Of a DNA stretch of 64,000 nucleotides, positions 37,001 through 52,000 are shown piece after piece. The translations under genes were made by a program, and so were the position numbers. The notes beneath the pieces are model-generated. The model worked only from the letters and a program-made list of their open reading frames with translations, was not told the DNA's origin and searched no databases. How positions within the stretch are numbered: position 1 is the first letter of the stretch; each line of letters starts with the position of its first letter. The DNA comes from Distichodus sexfasciatus (taxonomy: Eukaryota > Chordata > Actinopteri > Characiformes > Distichodontidae): the NCBI GenBank assembly GCA_032718565.1, contig JAVGVS010000011.1:2813123-2877122 (forward strand). Reading direction: 5' to 3'.

Positions 37001-40000
37001 ACACCACTCTGCCCTTGTATTTCAACCATATTTAATTTCACACTGAACCAAAGGGTCCTCTAATAATAAAACTAAATGTTGAGTAAAGGTTCTTTCCTCC
37101 TTTCAGGTAAAACAAGGTTCATGTTTTAAAATAAAATAAGCTTTTGAAAAAAAATTGCATTTAATTTGACCAAAAAATAATGAAAAAATTACAATGGTCT
37201 GTGTGTTTCCTGTGTACATACATTAATTACTGTACTGTAAGAAACGTCGCGCAGGGGAAAATAAGACCACTGCAGATGCGAGAAAATTTGCAGAGGTTAA
37301 AATAGAAAATGTCCAGACTGGGTCTGTGTACAGTCTGCCTATTAGTAACCCAGGTATTCAAGTCAAAGTAAACTTTGTCATCGCTGCTATATACTGTACA
37401 AGTACACAGAGAGACAAGACGACGTGGCTCCAGTTTTAACAGTGCAAAGAACAAAGAACAAGGAACAATGAACAAATAAGGCACATTGAATAAAATATAT
37501 GAATATAATATAAAATTTACACATTTAAACTAGAAGTAGAAGATAAATGTAAACTTTTAAACTTTAAACTAGAATACAAACTATTTTCTAATCTATTATA
37601 ATCCCAAATCTCCTGTAACTGCACAGAAACTTCCCAAAGTTAGGTAAGATAGCACAACTCAACTATGAAAGTCAACACAGCACTCCTTAGACCCACACTA
37701 AGAGCTCACCCAGTGCCGGTCAGCATCAGGGCTGTCCAGTAGGCCTCCAGCGGTGCGGTCACTACGGCATCGAACAGAGTCTGCTGCAGAAGAACCTCAT
37801 CACCTACAGAGAAAGGATTTTACACTGCAATTAAAGTACACCACTATCCCTGAACATTGCCTAAGGTTAAGATTGACCGCACTAAAGACTAGGTCTAGCC
37901 AGAACATCTGACTACGCTATAAAACAAGTGTCCTAAAAGACAGTCCTCAAGATAGTCCTAGGCCTCGTTCACACGGACGGCTGAACCAGGCGTTTTTCTG
38001 GCGTTCGTGGCGCCAGGTGAGCGCCGACTGAAGGCCGACCGGTTTTCTGCTCATTGGAGCAAATCAAAGCGTCCACACACGCATTCAGCACCGGCGTTCG
38101 CCCGGCTGCACGTTCGGGGGGCGTCAAATAAACGCTGCACGCAACGTTTTCTTGGCGTCAAAATCCCGACGAACGTGAGGAAAACGACGCTATTGCGAAC
38201 GCCAGTGAAACGCCAATCGAACGCAGCTACAAAACGCAGCAAAAACGCGTATGGCGTTCAGAGGGCATTCATTTCGAACGTCCGTGTGGATGAGGCCTTA
38301 GTCTTGCTCAAAGGAATTAAGAGGAAATAGAACCTACACTCTAGGTCGGGCTCTTTGCCAGTTAGGTATCGGATGACAGCTTGGTACTGGGTGAGTTTTC
38401 GATGAGATGGGTCAATATCTGTCTCACAGTAGGTCCTGACGGAGGCAGAGAGAGAGAGAGAGAGAGAAAGAGAGCATATAAACAACAAGCAAAACCTTTA
38501 TTAATTGTGATCAAGGGTGTGTTGAAGAATGTAACATGTAGGACAATAGGACTATTTAACATTAGCACTATCGGTGGAGTTTAAGGTATATTAAGCTATC
38601 AATGTTGCTCACCACTCCTGGGCAAGCGTGAGGTCTGGCTGCTGAAGATCATGCAGACCTGCAAAAATACATATTAGCTGGATACTTGAACGCAAATCAA
38701 AGCTCGAAAAAATAGAAAATAATGAATTAAGCTTCATAAACCTACCCTCTTCAACAGAAACATTCCCAAAAAACATGTACTCCCCATGGCCACGAGTCAG
38801 GACCATCCCAAAACTGAAACCACCACATATGACACATATCAAACATCATTTTGAAAGGAGACAAAAAATAATAATACTGTAAATAAAACAAAGAGACCAT
38901 ATTATACCTAAATGGTGTGTCTTTGATGGTTGTGTAGAAATAATCATTTTTGAGGAATAGAGGTCTTTTCTACAAAAAAGATTTTTTTTAAATTATATTT
39001 CTCGAATGAATGAAGCAACACAAAACGCTGTGAAATCAATGTTATCATCTGCATGAGATTTTCAAAAGGTATTAGAGCTTATGTTTGTAAGAGGTTTATC
39101 TTATAAAATGAGTATGGAAAGATTTAGGGGATTCTTTATTCCATGCGTGCTTGAAGAATTTTTGTAGTGATATATTTTGTAAAGTATGTGACTTTAATTT
39201 CATCTTTGTTAAGAATTACGTTTGCCATTTTGTGGCAATGACATACTGGCAAGGAATCATACATTTTCTCTTGTAACATTTCCTTTCATACAGGATATAA
39301 TATAAATTCTGCTTTCAATGTAAAGATGATTGAACTCGTCAAAAAGATCATCATAATTTGAATCAGTAAAGAGGAAATTAAATAATCTACTTTAGCAAAA
39401 CATCATCAAAACTCACCCTCTTGTCCACAGCTGCTCTTATGTCTAAAGTCAAAGTCCCAGTTTCTCCTTTCACCATGGCTGTTCTTAACTGTGTGGAGGA
39501 GAAAAAGATCTTCAAAACGTACCATATGTGAGAGCTGGTCTGTAACTGATACCAATCAGTCAAGTTTTCTTGACTTCATGGACTCAGATTTTTTCAGAAA
39601 AATAGACATTCTGAGCTACTTCAAGGTCATATCAACTAGTATTTCTGTAACTCTTAAAATCTTAATTTATGCCATCCTCTTCTACATTTGTCTCCTCAAC
39701 ATTACAGTATTCTCCACAACGTCCTGTCTTGGCATTATAAAGGAAAAAACAATCTGTTTTTCCAAGTATTGGTTTCTTTGATCTCCTCATATGAATTCAT
39801 CACGGCGTAATATTGTATGATGATGTCTTGTCTTGATGATGCCTCTTCAGTATTTTCTATAGACAATGGTGGTACATGTAGATATAAATGAGGGGTGTAA
39901 TCGTTCTGCAAATCCAGAGTTTGCTTCATATCTTGGTTTTTGAGCCATTCAGTTGATACGTTGTTTTTTGTTGGGGTGAGGAAGTTGAATTTCGCTTTTC

Positions 40001-43000
40001 AATGTTAGCACTGTTTAGTAAAGGCCGAGTCTCTTCCACACATTCCTCTCAGTGAGACATACAGCTTTTTAACAAAACACTTATCAGTTCTCAGTATCAA
40101 CCCAAGGCACGGGTATCAGTATCAGACTGAAGAGGTTGAATCAGATCATCTCTAGTGTAAAACCCAGATTAAGACTGATTAGCCATAAAGTAGTCCAGCT
40201 TTAGAGACACACTTATACCATTACACCTCTAACATAAATGCATATAGATTTATACTCACTATCTCTTCTGTGTCTTCCCATTCAGCCTCAGACAGGTCCA
40301 CACTGTTATAGTTTGGTTTAGGCTTCAACTTTTTCCCTTCTTTGTACTATTGCATAACGACAAAACAAATCAGACATTAAACTCTACAAATAAAAGTTAT
40401 TTCCAAGAAAGTTCAACAAAGGAGTGGACAGAGAGACAGGGTTCAGATCTACTTACTAGAGGTCTTAAATCAGGATGTGCCAGAATATAGCCATTGTTGG
40501 TAATGAGGAACGCGTAGCCATGAGCTCCAAGCTACAGGACACACACACACACATTTGATTAGCCCCATGGGTTATTATTAAGTATTATTAATGCTGTCAT
40601 GCCCAAAGTATATTAGTTTTGTGGGACCTTGTAACGAGGAGCCAGCATCATGACCTCCAGTAAAGGGACGTCGGTTCCCACCACTCCCAGCAAAATGCCA
40701 TGAGAAAGCGTTTCCTTCTTCTTGCTGAAGACGGGCATTGCCACGGTGGTCATCAGCAGCAGACTTTGAGCCATGCTGTTAAAGAGCTATGAAGGAAATA
40801 AACAGCAAATTAACCCAGTCCATGTCTTCCTATGTGCCGGAAACTTGTTTTATTTGGAAATTTCATGACTAACCACATTGAACAGCAGAGGGTGCTGCAA
40901 AACAGCAGCTGCACGTTCTCCTTTTTGAGCTACCCAAGAATTTCTACACCGCTATATTGAACACTACGAGTGACTAAAGCATCTAACAAGGGTAGAAATG
41001 GACAGGAAAGCCTCGGCTACTGTTTTGTGATCCATTGTGCTAAAGCCCTTTACCTCTTTAGTGTTGGGGAGCTGGATGAGAATGAACGCGGACAGATGAA
41101 AAGATGGAGAGACAAGCACGTCAGCATGAATGTCACATGAAATGGGGATTATCAGAAGCACAGAGAGTGTAGAAACAGTGCTGCAGACAAATACTCGTCA
41201 CATATCTTAAAACCTAATCTTAAGCCCTCTGTTTACTGGAGTTTATGAGTTTGCATGGCTTGGAATAAAAGGCAACATGTCATACATCCATATGGTCACA
41301 GACCCAATTTGATCCCAAATGGTCTTGAATAGAAGCCAGAAAGGACATTACAATAGCCTTTTTGCTGTTCGTTGTATTTGGCTGAAGTTCTTATGTGCAA
41401 CAGCAAACATGAGAGTTTTTCAGTTCACTAATAAAACCTGATCTTTATACTAGTACAACAAAGTTGTAGTTAAAATGCATCAAGGCCATATCAGAGTAAC
41501 ACAACAATAGCTAAAGTCAAGACTAATGAAAAGGTGTTATAGCCATGATTGTCAGAAGAAACCCGTCATTCAATCTGTTTCTAAAAGTACCAGATCCTCC
41601 CTAAATAGCACAACTCAGGTGTTTACCACACTGTCCATGTACGCCTCGGTCCAGATTATGTCGTGGTCATGGTTGATGACCATGGGGCGACTCAGGACAT
41701 GAAGGTACTCCATAACGTTCTCCTGCACGTCAGCCAGTGTGTTGATGTGGGTGTAGTAACCTGGTGGCAGATATTTTAAAATATCAGTCAAGAGAAAAAT
41801 AAAAAAGGATTTATCTTATAGTTTAAAGCTCTGTGAATACGGGAAAATTTGAAAATTGAAAAGTGCATAGATTTCCAGTGAAAAATGTTTTGCCAAAGAG
41901 CAGGCGCATGAGTACAGCAGCCTCATGCAATCTAGCAAAAGCCTGACATTAACTGTTATGGCCTTCAGGGGAAAAAGAGAATATGCTTCTAATTGGTGAC
42001 AGTACATTTAGCTGGCAAAGAGAGAGGAATATGCTGTGTGTGTGTGTGTCTGGGTTGCCAGCCAGACTATATAAAGATAATTGTTCTTGGATTCAAGTGT
42101 CTGTAATGTAAAATTATATGATGTGTTGTTTTAGATTTTTTTAATTTAACCATTGTTTTAAAAACCTAATTTCAAGATTTTGCTGTAAATTGACCACGAC
42201 CTTAAACCCAAATCTTGCCCTCTACCTTAAATAGTACAGTTACAATATCTTGTGAAATGACAATGATCACAATGACACAATGACGCATTAACATGAACAC
42301 AGACGAAGGCTGCTTGGCCGAAACGTTTGTTACACATTGCTGCCACCAAAGTGAAAAAAAAACAATTTATAATACTAGTCTTTGGAGTGTGACCATTACC
42401 AAGTTTCTGGATGTTAATGATGCATGGAATTTTAATAGTGAACAAAAGAATGGCAATTTATGACCAAATTCATAATCTGTTTTTGCAGATATAGATATAT
42501 ATTTTTGCAAGTCCTTGCAAAAGGTCTTTGTCATTATTCTGAATTCTGGTCAACATTTGCCAAAGTTATGGGTAAAGGCAAATATCATTGAAATGCTCAT
42601 GTTTTAATATATAATTAATTTGCATGGATTCCAAGTAGAGGGCTATAGTGCAGTTATGGAATTAGATGCATCCGTCCCACAATGTGTCGGCATAAAGTCT
42701 CAGAATTCATGGAGGAACATCTAATTGATAATTTTACTCATTGCTCCTGTAATATAATTGGTTATAACATTTGTAAGATGGTCATTATACTGCTTGACTT
42801 TAGTGAAACTAACCTTTATTGTTACATGCAATCCACTTCACATTATCAGCAAAGGTCATATCTCGGCCGATGAGGTAGGTGAAGACACGAACCTGCAGGG
42901 CATGGAGGAGACATATGGGACACTTAACAAAGGCTTAAGACTAAACAATAAAACCTTTTGCTAAAGTAGATTATTTAATTTCCTCTTTACTAATTCAAAT

Positions 43001-46000
43001 AAAGCTGAAGGTTATTAAAATAATACATCTGTGACCCGATCTGCCGTAATGAGTCGGAAGTCGGCGTTCTATTTATTTAGATACGGGCTGATTATGTTGA
43101 AAAACTTCAAAAATATAATTTCAAACTTCAAAATAATTAATTTTGAAGACCTTTTCTTTCATATAAGACCAAAAAAGAAGAATCGATATTTTTGATGTTT
43201 GTCAACATAATCGGCCCGTATCTAAATAAATAGAACGCCGACTTCCGACTCATCATGGCAGATCGGGTCACATTTATTAAAAATGCTGTCACCGTTTTGG
43301 AAAATCAGGAAATAAAATGTGAAAAAATGTGTTTTTAATGCAAATAATTTTCTATTAAAGATTTTTTACAGGGTTTAAAGATTGCTCATCACCTTCTTAT
43401 CAGGCCAGTTGAACTCTTCGAAAACAGACTTGAAGTCTTCCATGGCTCCATCTGTGATGAGCATGATGGCCTGATTACAAAGGCTGCCCTGCCCATTAGC
43501 TGTGGCCTGCGGGAGACCAGGAGTCAGACAGAGAATGAAATGAGATTCACGTGTGCTCACTCATGTACGTGTGTGTGAGTGTGTGCTAACCATGATGCCA
43601 TAAGTTATTAACGGATAGTCTGGATATATAATGGATATTCATCAAAATGCTAATGTGGCCCACAGTGCAGGAAAGTCAGAGATCCAACGCTGCTGCTGCA
43701 TGACATACTAATATGGCCTAACAAATATATAGTTTTTGGGTTGAGTAGTCCTTTGAAGTGTAAAGTCAGATCAGTTTGTCATGGTCTATAAATATAATGT
43801 TCTGCACTGACCTCATTTAGCACCCTAAAGGATTCCTTCATTGCCTTCTTCACCTTTGCCTCACCCTTTACCTGCAGCTCTTCAACAAGCAGTTTGAAAT
43901 GCTGCAGATGAAACATAAAGAGCAATATGAGAGAACGTCATTTTATTCTTTTATTCTTTATTCTTCCCACAAATTACAGATATTGACGTTATATCCAATT
44001 TTCATACATATTCTAGAACCACAGACATTGGTTTAAAACATGTTACACCTTTACGCTTTTGAATCAGTTAATAAAAAAAAAACATTTCGAATGTTTGCTT
44101 AATGCATTCTCATTAAATAAAACATGGTTTGCAGAATTTCACAAATGTAACTTATTTTATTATAATTATTCATTCATTCATTATCTTAACCGCTTAATCC
44201 CAGCTGGGGTCACGGGGGGACCGAAGCCTATCCCGGGAACAACCCTGGGCAGGTGCCAACACTCCGCAGGGCACACACTCACACAATCACACACACATTC
44301 ACACCTTACGGGACCAATTCAGAGTCACCAATTAACCTATAGTGCATGCCTTTGGACTGTGGGAGCAAACCGGCGCACCCGGAGAAAACCCACGCAAACA
44401 CGGGGAGACCATGCAAACTCCACACAGAAAGGCCCTACGGCCATCCCCAGAGTTTAAACCCGGGACCTTCTTTTGCGAAATAAGTGGCAGCGCTAACCAC
44501 TGCGCCACCGTGCCGCCCTATAATTATAATTATTTTCATTAATTTTAGATGGCAAAATAAAATTATAATTGTTCTTGTGGTTAACAATATAAATATTATA
44601 TAAATAAAAGTTCCTGATCTGAAGTGAACCTTTCTAGCACTGTTCCTAAGCAACATGAAGAAAGCACTGCTGGCCCCACACCTTTGGAGGCCCTACACCT
44701 GAACGTTCCTTTAAGTGTGTTGTCTCTTAAGTGTGAGATTTTCTGGGAGGATCCGAGGCAGGCCTGTGAGCAGATGTGATCTAGATAAGACCTAGAATAT
44801 CATTACAAGCTCTACCTACAGCCCGGGCAGCTTGCATTAAGCTCTGACTGCCCTGAACAGGCCCTGGCACACTGACCTACGCTAACATACAAACCTAACA
44901 GTACACAACAGTCTGCCCTGCAGACAATGTTTTATCAGACAAACAAAAACTCAAATGCACAAATCCCTAAACGTGCAGTTCTGTTTGCAAAATATAACTA
45001 CAAATTTGAATTAATAACAAGAAATTAATAATTATAATAAATGCATTTATTAAATTTTTAAAAAGAATTTTACATTCTTTTTGTCTGTGGATTTTTGGTA
45101 CATTGTGTTAATATTTTTCTGCTTACTATTCATTTAAAATAATGTTTCATTTATGTTCTTTGTTTGCAGTATAAAAATACATTGCATGCATTTTAATACT
45201 AGACTGATTCATATTAATGTCAGTTTTTTCCTCTCTGACAGAACACTTGTTTACTGAATTCCCTGAAATAAAGGATTGTGTTATTCTGAGATTAGCAGAG
45301 AGATTTGTCCCTACATGGCTTCTAAAATACAACAGGTAAAGCTGAGCATTAGATGATGGTGCGCCTGTGCCAAATCCAAACCCCCAAAAAGTGGGCCATG
45401 TCAAAACAATGTTTTTTCCACACCCAAAAAAAGTGTAGCGAACACTGCAAAGTTCATCTCCAGGTCTCCTGAGGTACCTCTTCATGAACTGCTGGCTTTG
45501 TGATCTGCGCTCAAGTGACGTGGATAATTGATTTACCTCGCGGTTGTCCAAGTCGGCCTGCACCAGCGTGCCTTTGAAACAGGGCTCCACATAGCTAACG
45601 TAATCGGTGTACTGCAGACAAACATGCGTATGACCAGACATTACAAGATTTCATCAATTAAATATTTTATGAAAATTTTAAAATAGCGGAATCATTGTCT
45701 GTTAAAAGTCCAAAATCCCTCTTACTGCAATGATATTGACAAAGTCGTTCTCCCCAAGCGTGTCCAGGATGGTGTTGATGGTGTGCTTGGCGATGGTCAG
45801 CTTCAGTCCCTTCATGCTGCCACTGACGTCCACTACTATTATAATGTCTTTAGGAGAAGTAGCGGCCTGAATGTACCTGTGGAGGTGGAGATGTGCAGCT
45901 CAGTGGCAAGATCACAACTTTAATTTACATTTATAGCATTTAGCAGATGCTCTTATGCAGCGGAATTTCCATTTCCTAATTACTCCAGTTTCCCTGGAGA

Positions 46001-49000
46001 AACGTGGGGATAACGGTCTTGCTGAGGAACCCAGGGGTGGTAGTAGGATTCAAACCCCCCAACCTCATGGTCCAGAGGTGAGTACCACTAGGTAACCACT
46101 AGACTACCCTCACTTGCAGCACTACACAAAAAATATATATGGCAGTTTCCCAGGAGTAAATCCTGCTTAGGATGTTCTCTTTATCTCTTCTTTTAAAATG
46201 GATACACCACCCGGAGATAAGCTAAAAATGAATAAAAGCTAAAGGAACTTTAAGCATGCCATTAGTGTTGGGGAAGCTACGTTAAAACAAGAGTTTTATG
46301 GATAAAAGTAACTAAGCTACAGCCAAGCTCCTGTTTTTTATAGTAGTTAGCTACACTACAAGCTACAAAGGAAAAAAGTAGCTATCTACATCGAAGCTAC
46401 AGTATTTCATCCAATAACAGTTAATATTTGTGCTGTAGGGTAAAGTTAATTTAAAATATTAAACAGGATGTTGAAAGTAACATGAAAATGTATATAATTC
46501 TTAATAACAAAAAGGTTTCAGCTGTGTGTGTTCTGTCCATATCATTTTGCTTTTCAGAGTCATGCATTTTGATATATCATATATACATTTACAAATAAGG
46601 CTACAGATTTTTTGCTTCCATGTTTGCCAACATAAACTCCATCTTGACCCGCCCATGTAAATAGAGAAAAGTAATAGTAACAATTTTTTTGTGACGATGT
46701 AGTATTTGGTTGTGCAACATTGCCACTGTAAAAAATGTAACGGGCATAAAACAGCGTTTTATAATATGTTTCGCTGATGATAAGCTAGTTTTTTTAGCTG
46801 CATGTGATTTATGCCAAAAATTCAGAATGTGCCTACTTTAGTTTTTATTCATATTCATATTCATATAAGTTAGAAGTGTGAATGGGGCTGGAATCTGTTT
46901 GGTGTAATATTTGTTAAACCTGGTTTTTAGCTAGTTCCTCTGCATCAAAACACTAACTAAAATGCACTGTTGAGGTTCATTTGGGAGTAATGAAACAGAG
47001 GGAAACAATAAAATATGCATTGCAGGGATGTTCCAGTGTGTGAAAACATGGGACAACTGCATACTAAAAATGTGGCCTTGCCATTTCTGCGGAGTCTCAC
47101 TCAAGCGCTAAACTAGGAGAGGCATGGTCCACCACAACACTCGACAATAGATGAAGTTACATAATCACCGCCGTCATCCTTTTTTATACAATACGATGTG
47201 ATGTGACAAGTCATAGAAAATAGTTTACTTTCTTTGGAATAAGAAGTAAAATATCATAAATTGCTTTCTCGTTTTTGAAGCATGGTTTCAGGAGCAGGTT
47301 ACGTGCATTAGAACTTTTTATAGAGGCATTACGTGATTGCCACAATATCAGGGAATAAAATGAAGAAACCCTCATGCTAGTTGAACCAGCTTTCCAGCTA
47401 TTATCTACGGCTGTATAAACAGTCCCATATGGCGTCCATGTGAGCTCCACTGACCTGGCTATTGAGCTGTTAACCACTTAAGGATTGGATTAAAGTCTTT
47501 GAGTGGGATCAGGGTTGGGTTGGCTGTGCTGCAGTTGCTACAAGCCGCAGACATTTTGGGTGCTATCCATTGAGCTAATCTGCTATTGCACCCTAGGTAA
47601 GCATCGGCATCATAAAAACAGTTTCTCTTACCAGTTTCTCTTCCTGCAGTCAAAGGCGACCACTCCATTCGAGTCTGGAGTCCACCTGATGCCTAATGGG
47701 TGGTTGGAAAAGTAAAAACATACACTAAGCTACAACACATCAACACATCTGTAACACTGATATTGTAGTGACAGTGTGTTGCAAGAAGATTTTTATATAT
47801 GTCAGTGTCACTGCAAAGTCAACAAAACCCTAAATATCCCACCAAGTAGGTATATAGTCAAAAAATGATGATAAACTGTCATGGCTTCCAGTCTTGAACT
47901 GTACACTACCAAAAGCGTTAATAAAACATTAGTGAGAGAACTCATTTGCTGGAGTTATGACAATGCTTTAACAGAATCTGATAAGGGTTGGGGTTAGGGA
48001 AAAAGTGACATTTCCTAAATTACGGAGACAGCCCTGCAAAACAGCTTCAAAAGAGGCCTGATGGAGGACAGTAATCAGGGATTATTTGTAATGCTTGAAT
48101 ATAAAATACGTATTTAGAATTCAAAACATTATATGTGTTATATATATTATATATATTTTGCACAATTATATTTAGTAAATTACAAATAATTAACTACTTT
48201 CTCTCAAAGCACTGTTGTGTTCAGTATTTTTGTATATGAGAAATATAGAAAATAAATTTTCCAAATTTGAATGTGATGTCATATATGCAATAGACCACAT
48301 TCTGTGTACTGCTGTGTAATTTGACCAGACTTTTTGAGACAGAAGATTCTGTGTAACGTTAGTGAAATATGTTTTAATTTCGCAAAAGTTAGTTAAAGCA
48401 TGCTGTCATCTTCCTGTAGACTTAACTATTATCTTTAATAAACAAAGTCAAAATAAGCATACATAAAGAAAATCAAATTTTAATCAATTTAAATGCCACA
48501 ATACTGTGTAACCTGTTTCCCACACACTTGTGCTTAAGCAGTAAACAGTTGGTGCATCAACAGAGCTAGGAGGCTGCTGCCATCATCACATAATTTGAAG
48601 CTATACTCTATATAAAACTTTATTACTCTATAAAAATTGTGTGTGTTTGTTACCAGTTATGATGTAGGTATTTAGGAGTTTTCTTAGACAATCCAGAATA
48701 TTTGATCTAATTGCATTGCAGTTCCAGGAGTGAAACACGTCTCTCACTGTACCCGGATAGAGCCTGAAGAAACCCGCGGAGCTGCCGAAGTACTGCCATG
48801 TGAGAGTCGGGTCTTTCTGGAAGTTATTGATGAAAACATCATTCAAGGCCTCGGACATGTAAACTCCATTAAGAATGTCTGGATCTGAACTCACAGAAAC
48901 AAAAGGGATGAGCATTGAAGGAAACATATTTACATTTTCAATCCAACTAAAAATATTAAGATTATATTTCGCTGAAATCTTTATCATTTTGGTGGAATGG

Positions 49001-52000
49001 CACCTTTGTTGTAGACGTTGGTTGGGACTTGGATGTCACTCATTAGCGTGTTGACAGGGAGGTTGTTGAAATGCTCGTTCTCTTCAAGTGGAAACTCTCC
49101 ACCAAGATTAATGTAGTTGCCTTCTTCATCCATCGTGTTGACCAGCATGGCGTTGAAATAGTCAAACTGTCCAAATGAAATAAAAAATGTAGCTCATGTT
49201 TTGTTTGGTTCTTTAAAAAAAGGTAATTAATGTATTAGTGTTGAATAACAGATCTGTGTTGTTATAATGTCAATTTTCAAATTTTATTCATCTGTGGTCT
49301 CACTTCTAAACTTGAATTAAACTCGTGATATAAATCTGCATCTTCAGCTGTGTCTGCAAGCCTCTGGAGAGAGAGAGAGAGAGAGAGAGGGACAGAGAGA
49401 GAGAGAGAGAGACAGAGAGAGAGATCACATGAGGACAGAGCATTTAATTAATGAGCACGTGCAGATATTTTTCTCCTTTTATCTTTCAGCAAAATAAACA
49501 GCTAATCATACATGCAAAGACCTAAGTTCCATATACCAAAGGCAGCACATATTTTTACATGAATTAAAACCATGACCTTGAGAGAAACATCATTTCATAA
49601 TAAACATGACCCGGCAGAGAGGTAGAATGGCATGTGTACAATGGTAATTTTGGCAACATTCCCAACCTACATAATTATTGTGCTAAATGAAGTGCTAAAA
49701 TAGCACACCACCACCGAGGCTCTGACCTTGACTGACTTCATCTTGCTTCCCAGCATTTTCTCAATTTCTTCTGCAAACTCCTGAACTAAGTCAGTTCCAT
49801 CCACATCTTCTATCCGGATAATGGACTCCACATCTTTGAGTTTCTGGATGGATCAAAATAACTGTTAGACAGCAATACTTCATGTTTAAAAGATATATGC
49901 ATATGCTGTATGGTTTATATGCACATGTAACATATATGGTTTCAGTTTAAACTTCATAATTTCATTTCTTGGAAATGTATGCAGTCATTTTATGAATGTT
50001 TTATGCATTTGCTTGACAAAAAAGAGATAGGTGTCACAAGAAGGATTTTGGCCTGCTTCTTTAGCAAAGTCTAAAAGGAGCCGAACAAAATCTCAGATAG
50101 TCCACATCTCACTGACTTAATCTGTGGATTAATTGTATCACAGAAAAGAATTAAAACAAGCAACCGCAAGCTTTAACATGATCTCCCACACACTCCTTAT
50201 GTCACTTGTGTATTTTACTACACTATGCGTTTCTTCTACATGGACTATGCCACACAAACATAGAAAATATGTCAGAGTGAATTTCTGGATGTTGATTGTG
50301 CTGTATAATGTGAATTGATACATTTGTTCCATATGAATTCTGCTCATAACTCATTAGAAATAAGTATTATTTCTTTTTTTAAGGACAATTTACCAATGAC
50401 TTTTGACTATTTATACGTTTAGGATGTTTGAAGACTGCTTTTACCTGATTAACCTGATGGAGATGGTAAGCAATTGCACTCTAATACTATTAACAGTAAA
50501 TATAACAAATATCAGAGCAAGGGATAAACAACTTGACCAAAGGAGGACATTATTATCAAATATAGCAACTGGACCTCACTCAGTAAAACAAGCTCTGGCT
50601 TGCCAAATCCTCATGAGCATTATGGTAAAGAGCACAAAGCACTAAATCAGAGCGTTAAGCAGATCCTGTTAGCGTTCCCGCTGTAGCGATCGACTGAACT
50701 ATCCAAGACTGTTCCCCAAAACATGCTCGCATACACAGCCACCAATCAGAGACAATACTGTCCCTGAGGCAGTAGTGAAGGAGATGCTGAACTATTGTAC
50801 TGGAGACTGTTAGAATGGGATGTTGGAGAAGAATCTACAGTCCGAATTTTCGGGACATTGGAACAGTTGGTCGAGGTATCAGAATGCAGCCTTTTTGCTT
50901 TGTGGGTAGATTCTGTCAAACAGGCACTACATTTCAGATAACTCAATGAGTCAAGCTTGTTATCAGACGTTTTCCTCTTAAACACATACTCAATTAAAAA
51001 CTATATATTTATTTTCATATATTGTAATTGAACATGCAGTAGTGCTGAGTAGTACAAAGGAGAAAGTATGAGACATAATCTTTTGGGTCATCCACAGATT
51101 CGTGAGTAAGTCATTCATATTTGACATGAAAATGAAATGAAATCTGAATTTATCAGCCCGCGACCCCAGTTGGGAATAAGCGGTTTGGATAATGAATAAA
51201 CGAATAAATGAATGAATGAATGAATGAATGTATCAGATCCAAAAGAAGAAAATGCATGCAAACTTAAGTAGTTTTTGAACCACAGTTAACATTAGAGATT
51301 AGACTCCTAAAGAAAACGAGATACAGAGATCATGAAATATGATGATCTGATGATACACATGATTTACCTTCTGCAGCAGGGCAGCTCCTGAGTACTTTAA
51401 AGCGACTCCATGCAGTTGCTGTGAAATGCTGTTGGCCCATTTTTGAATGCTGAAGGGTGGAAAAAAGAAAGTCATCAGTGGAGAATAATTAATGTGCTTT
51501 TTTGAAAAGATCCATTTTTATGTTGGCAAACTGCTACTGAGGGTTTTGAAGCTATGAAAATGTCAAGGTTTAGACCTTCTATGCAATTATTCTTCTAGAA
51601 ATTACACTGGTAAAAAATGCAACAATGAGTGTAATGTACATACCGACTGTGTAATTGAATGAATATACATATAAACGACAGTGATTTCCTAAACATTTAC
51701 ATAATAATTAAGAATAATGAATGTAATCGTTTGTGAAATTGATTCATAAAGCTGCTGTCTAGTAAAAATAATTTATCTAAATTAACATTCAAAGAAGGTT
51801 AAACATGAAATAAAATGACACAATTAAATTTTAAATGGCTACAATCAAATCTATCCTCTCATGAAACACAGCAAATTGATTTACAGAACAATATATTTTA
51901 CCAACAAAACATGAGAGATATTTTGGCCAGAGAAGCTTAGTGCGCTGAGCCATGAGCCACTAACCATCTCTGACCTGAAAGGGCCCAGGAGTCAGGACAT

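Noticed and set aside
38007..38330. 107-residue basic plus-strand frame
   Set aside because: It coincides with the GC-rich palindromic element; the codons come from inverted CpG motifs, not from a protein family.
44059..44457. 132-residue plus-strand frame
   Set aside because: Most of it is the reverse strand of a V-SINE.
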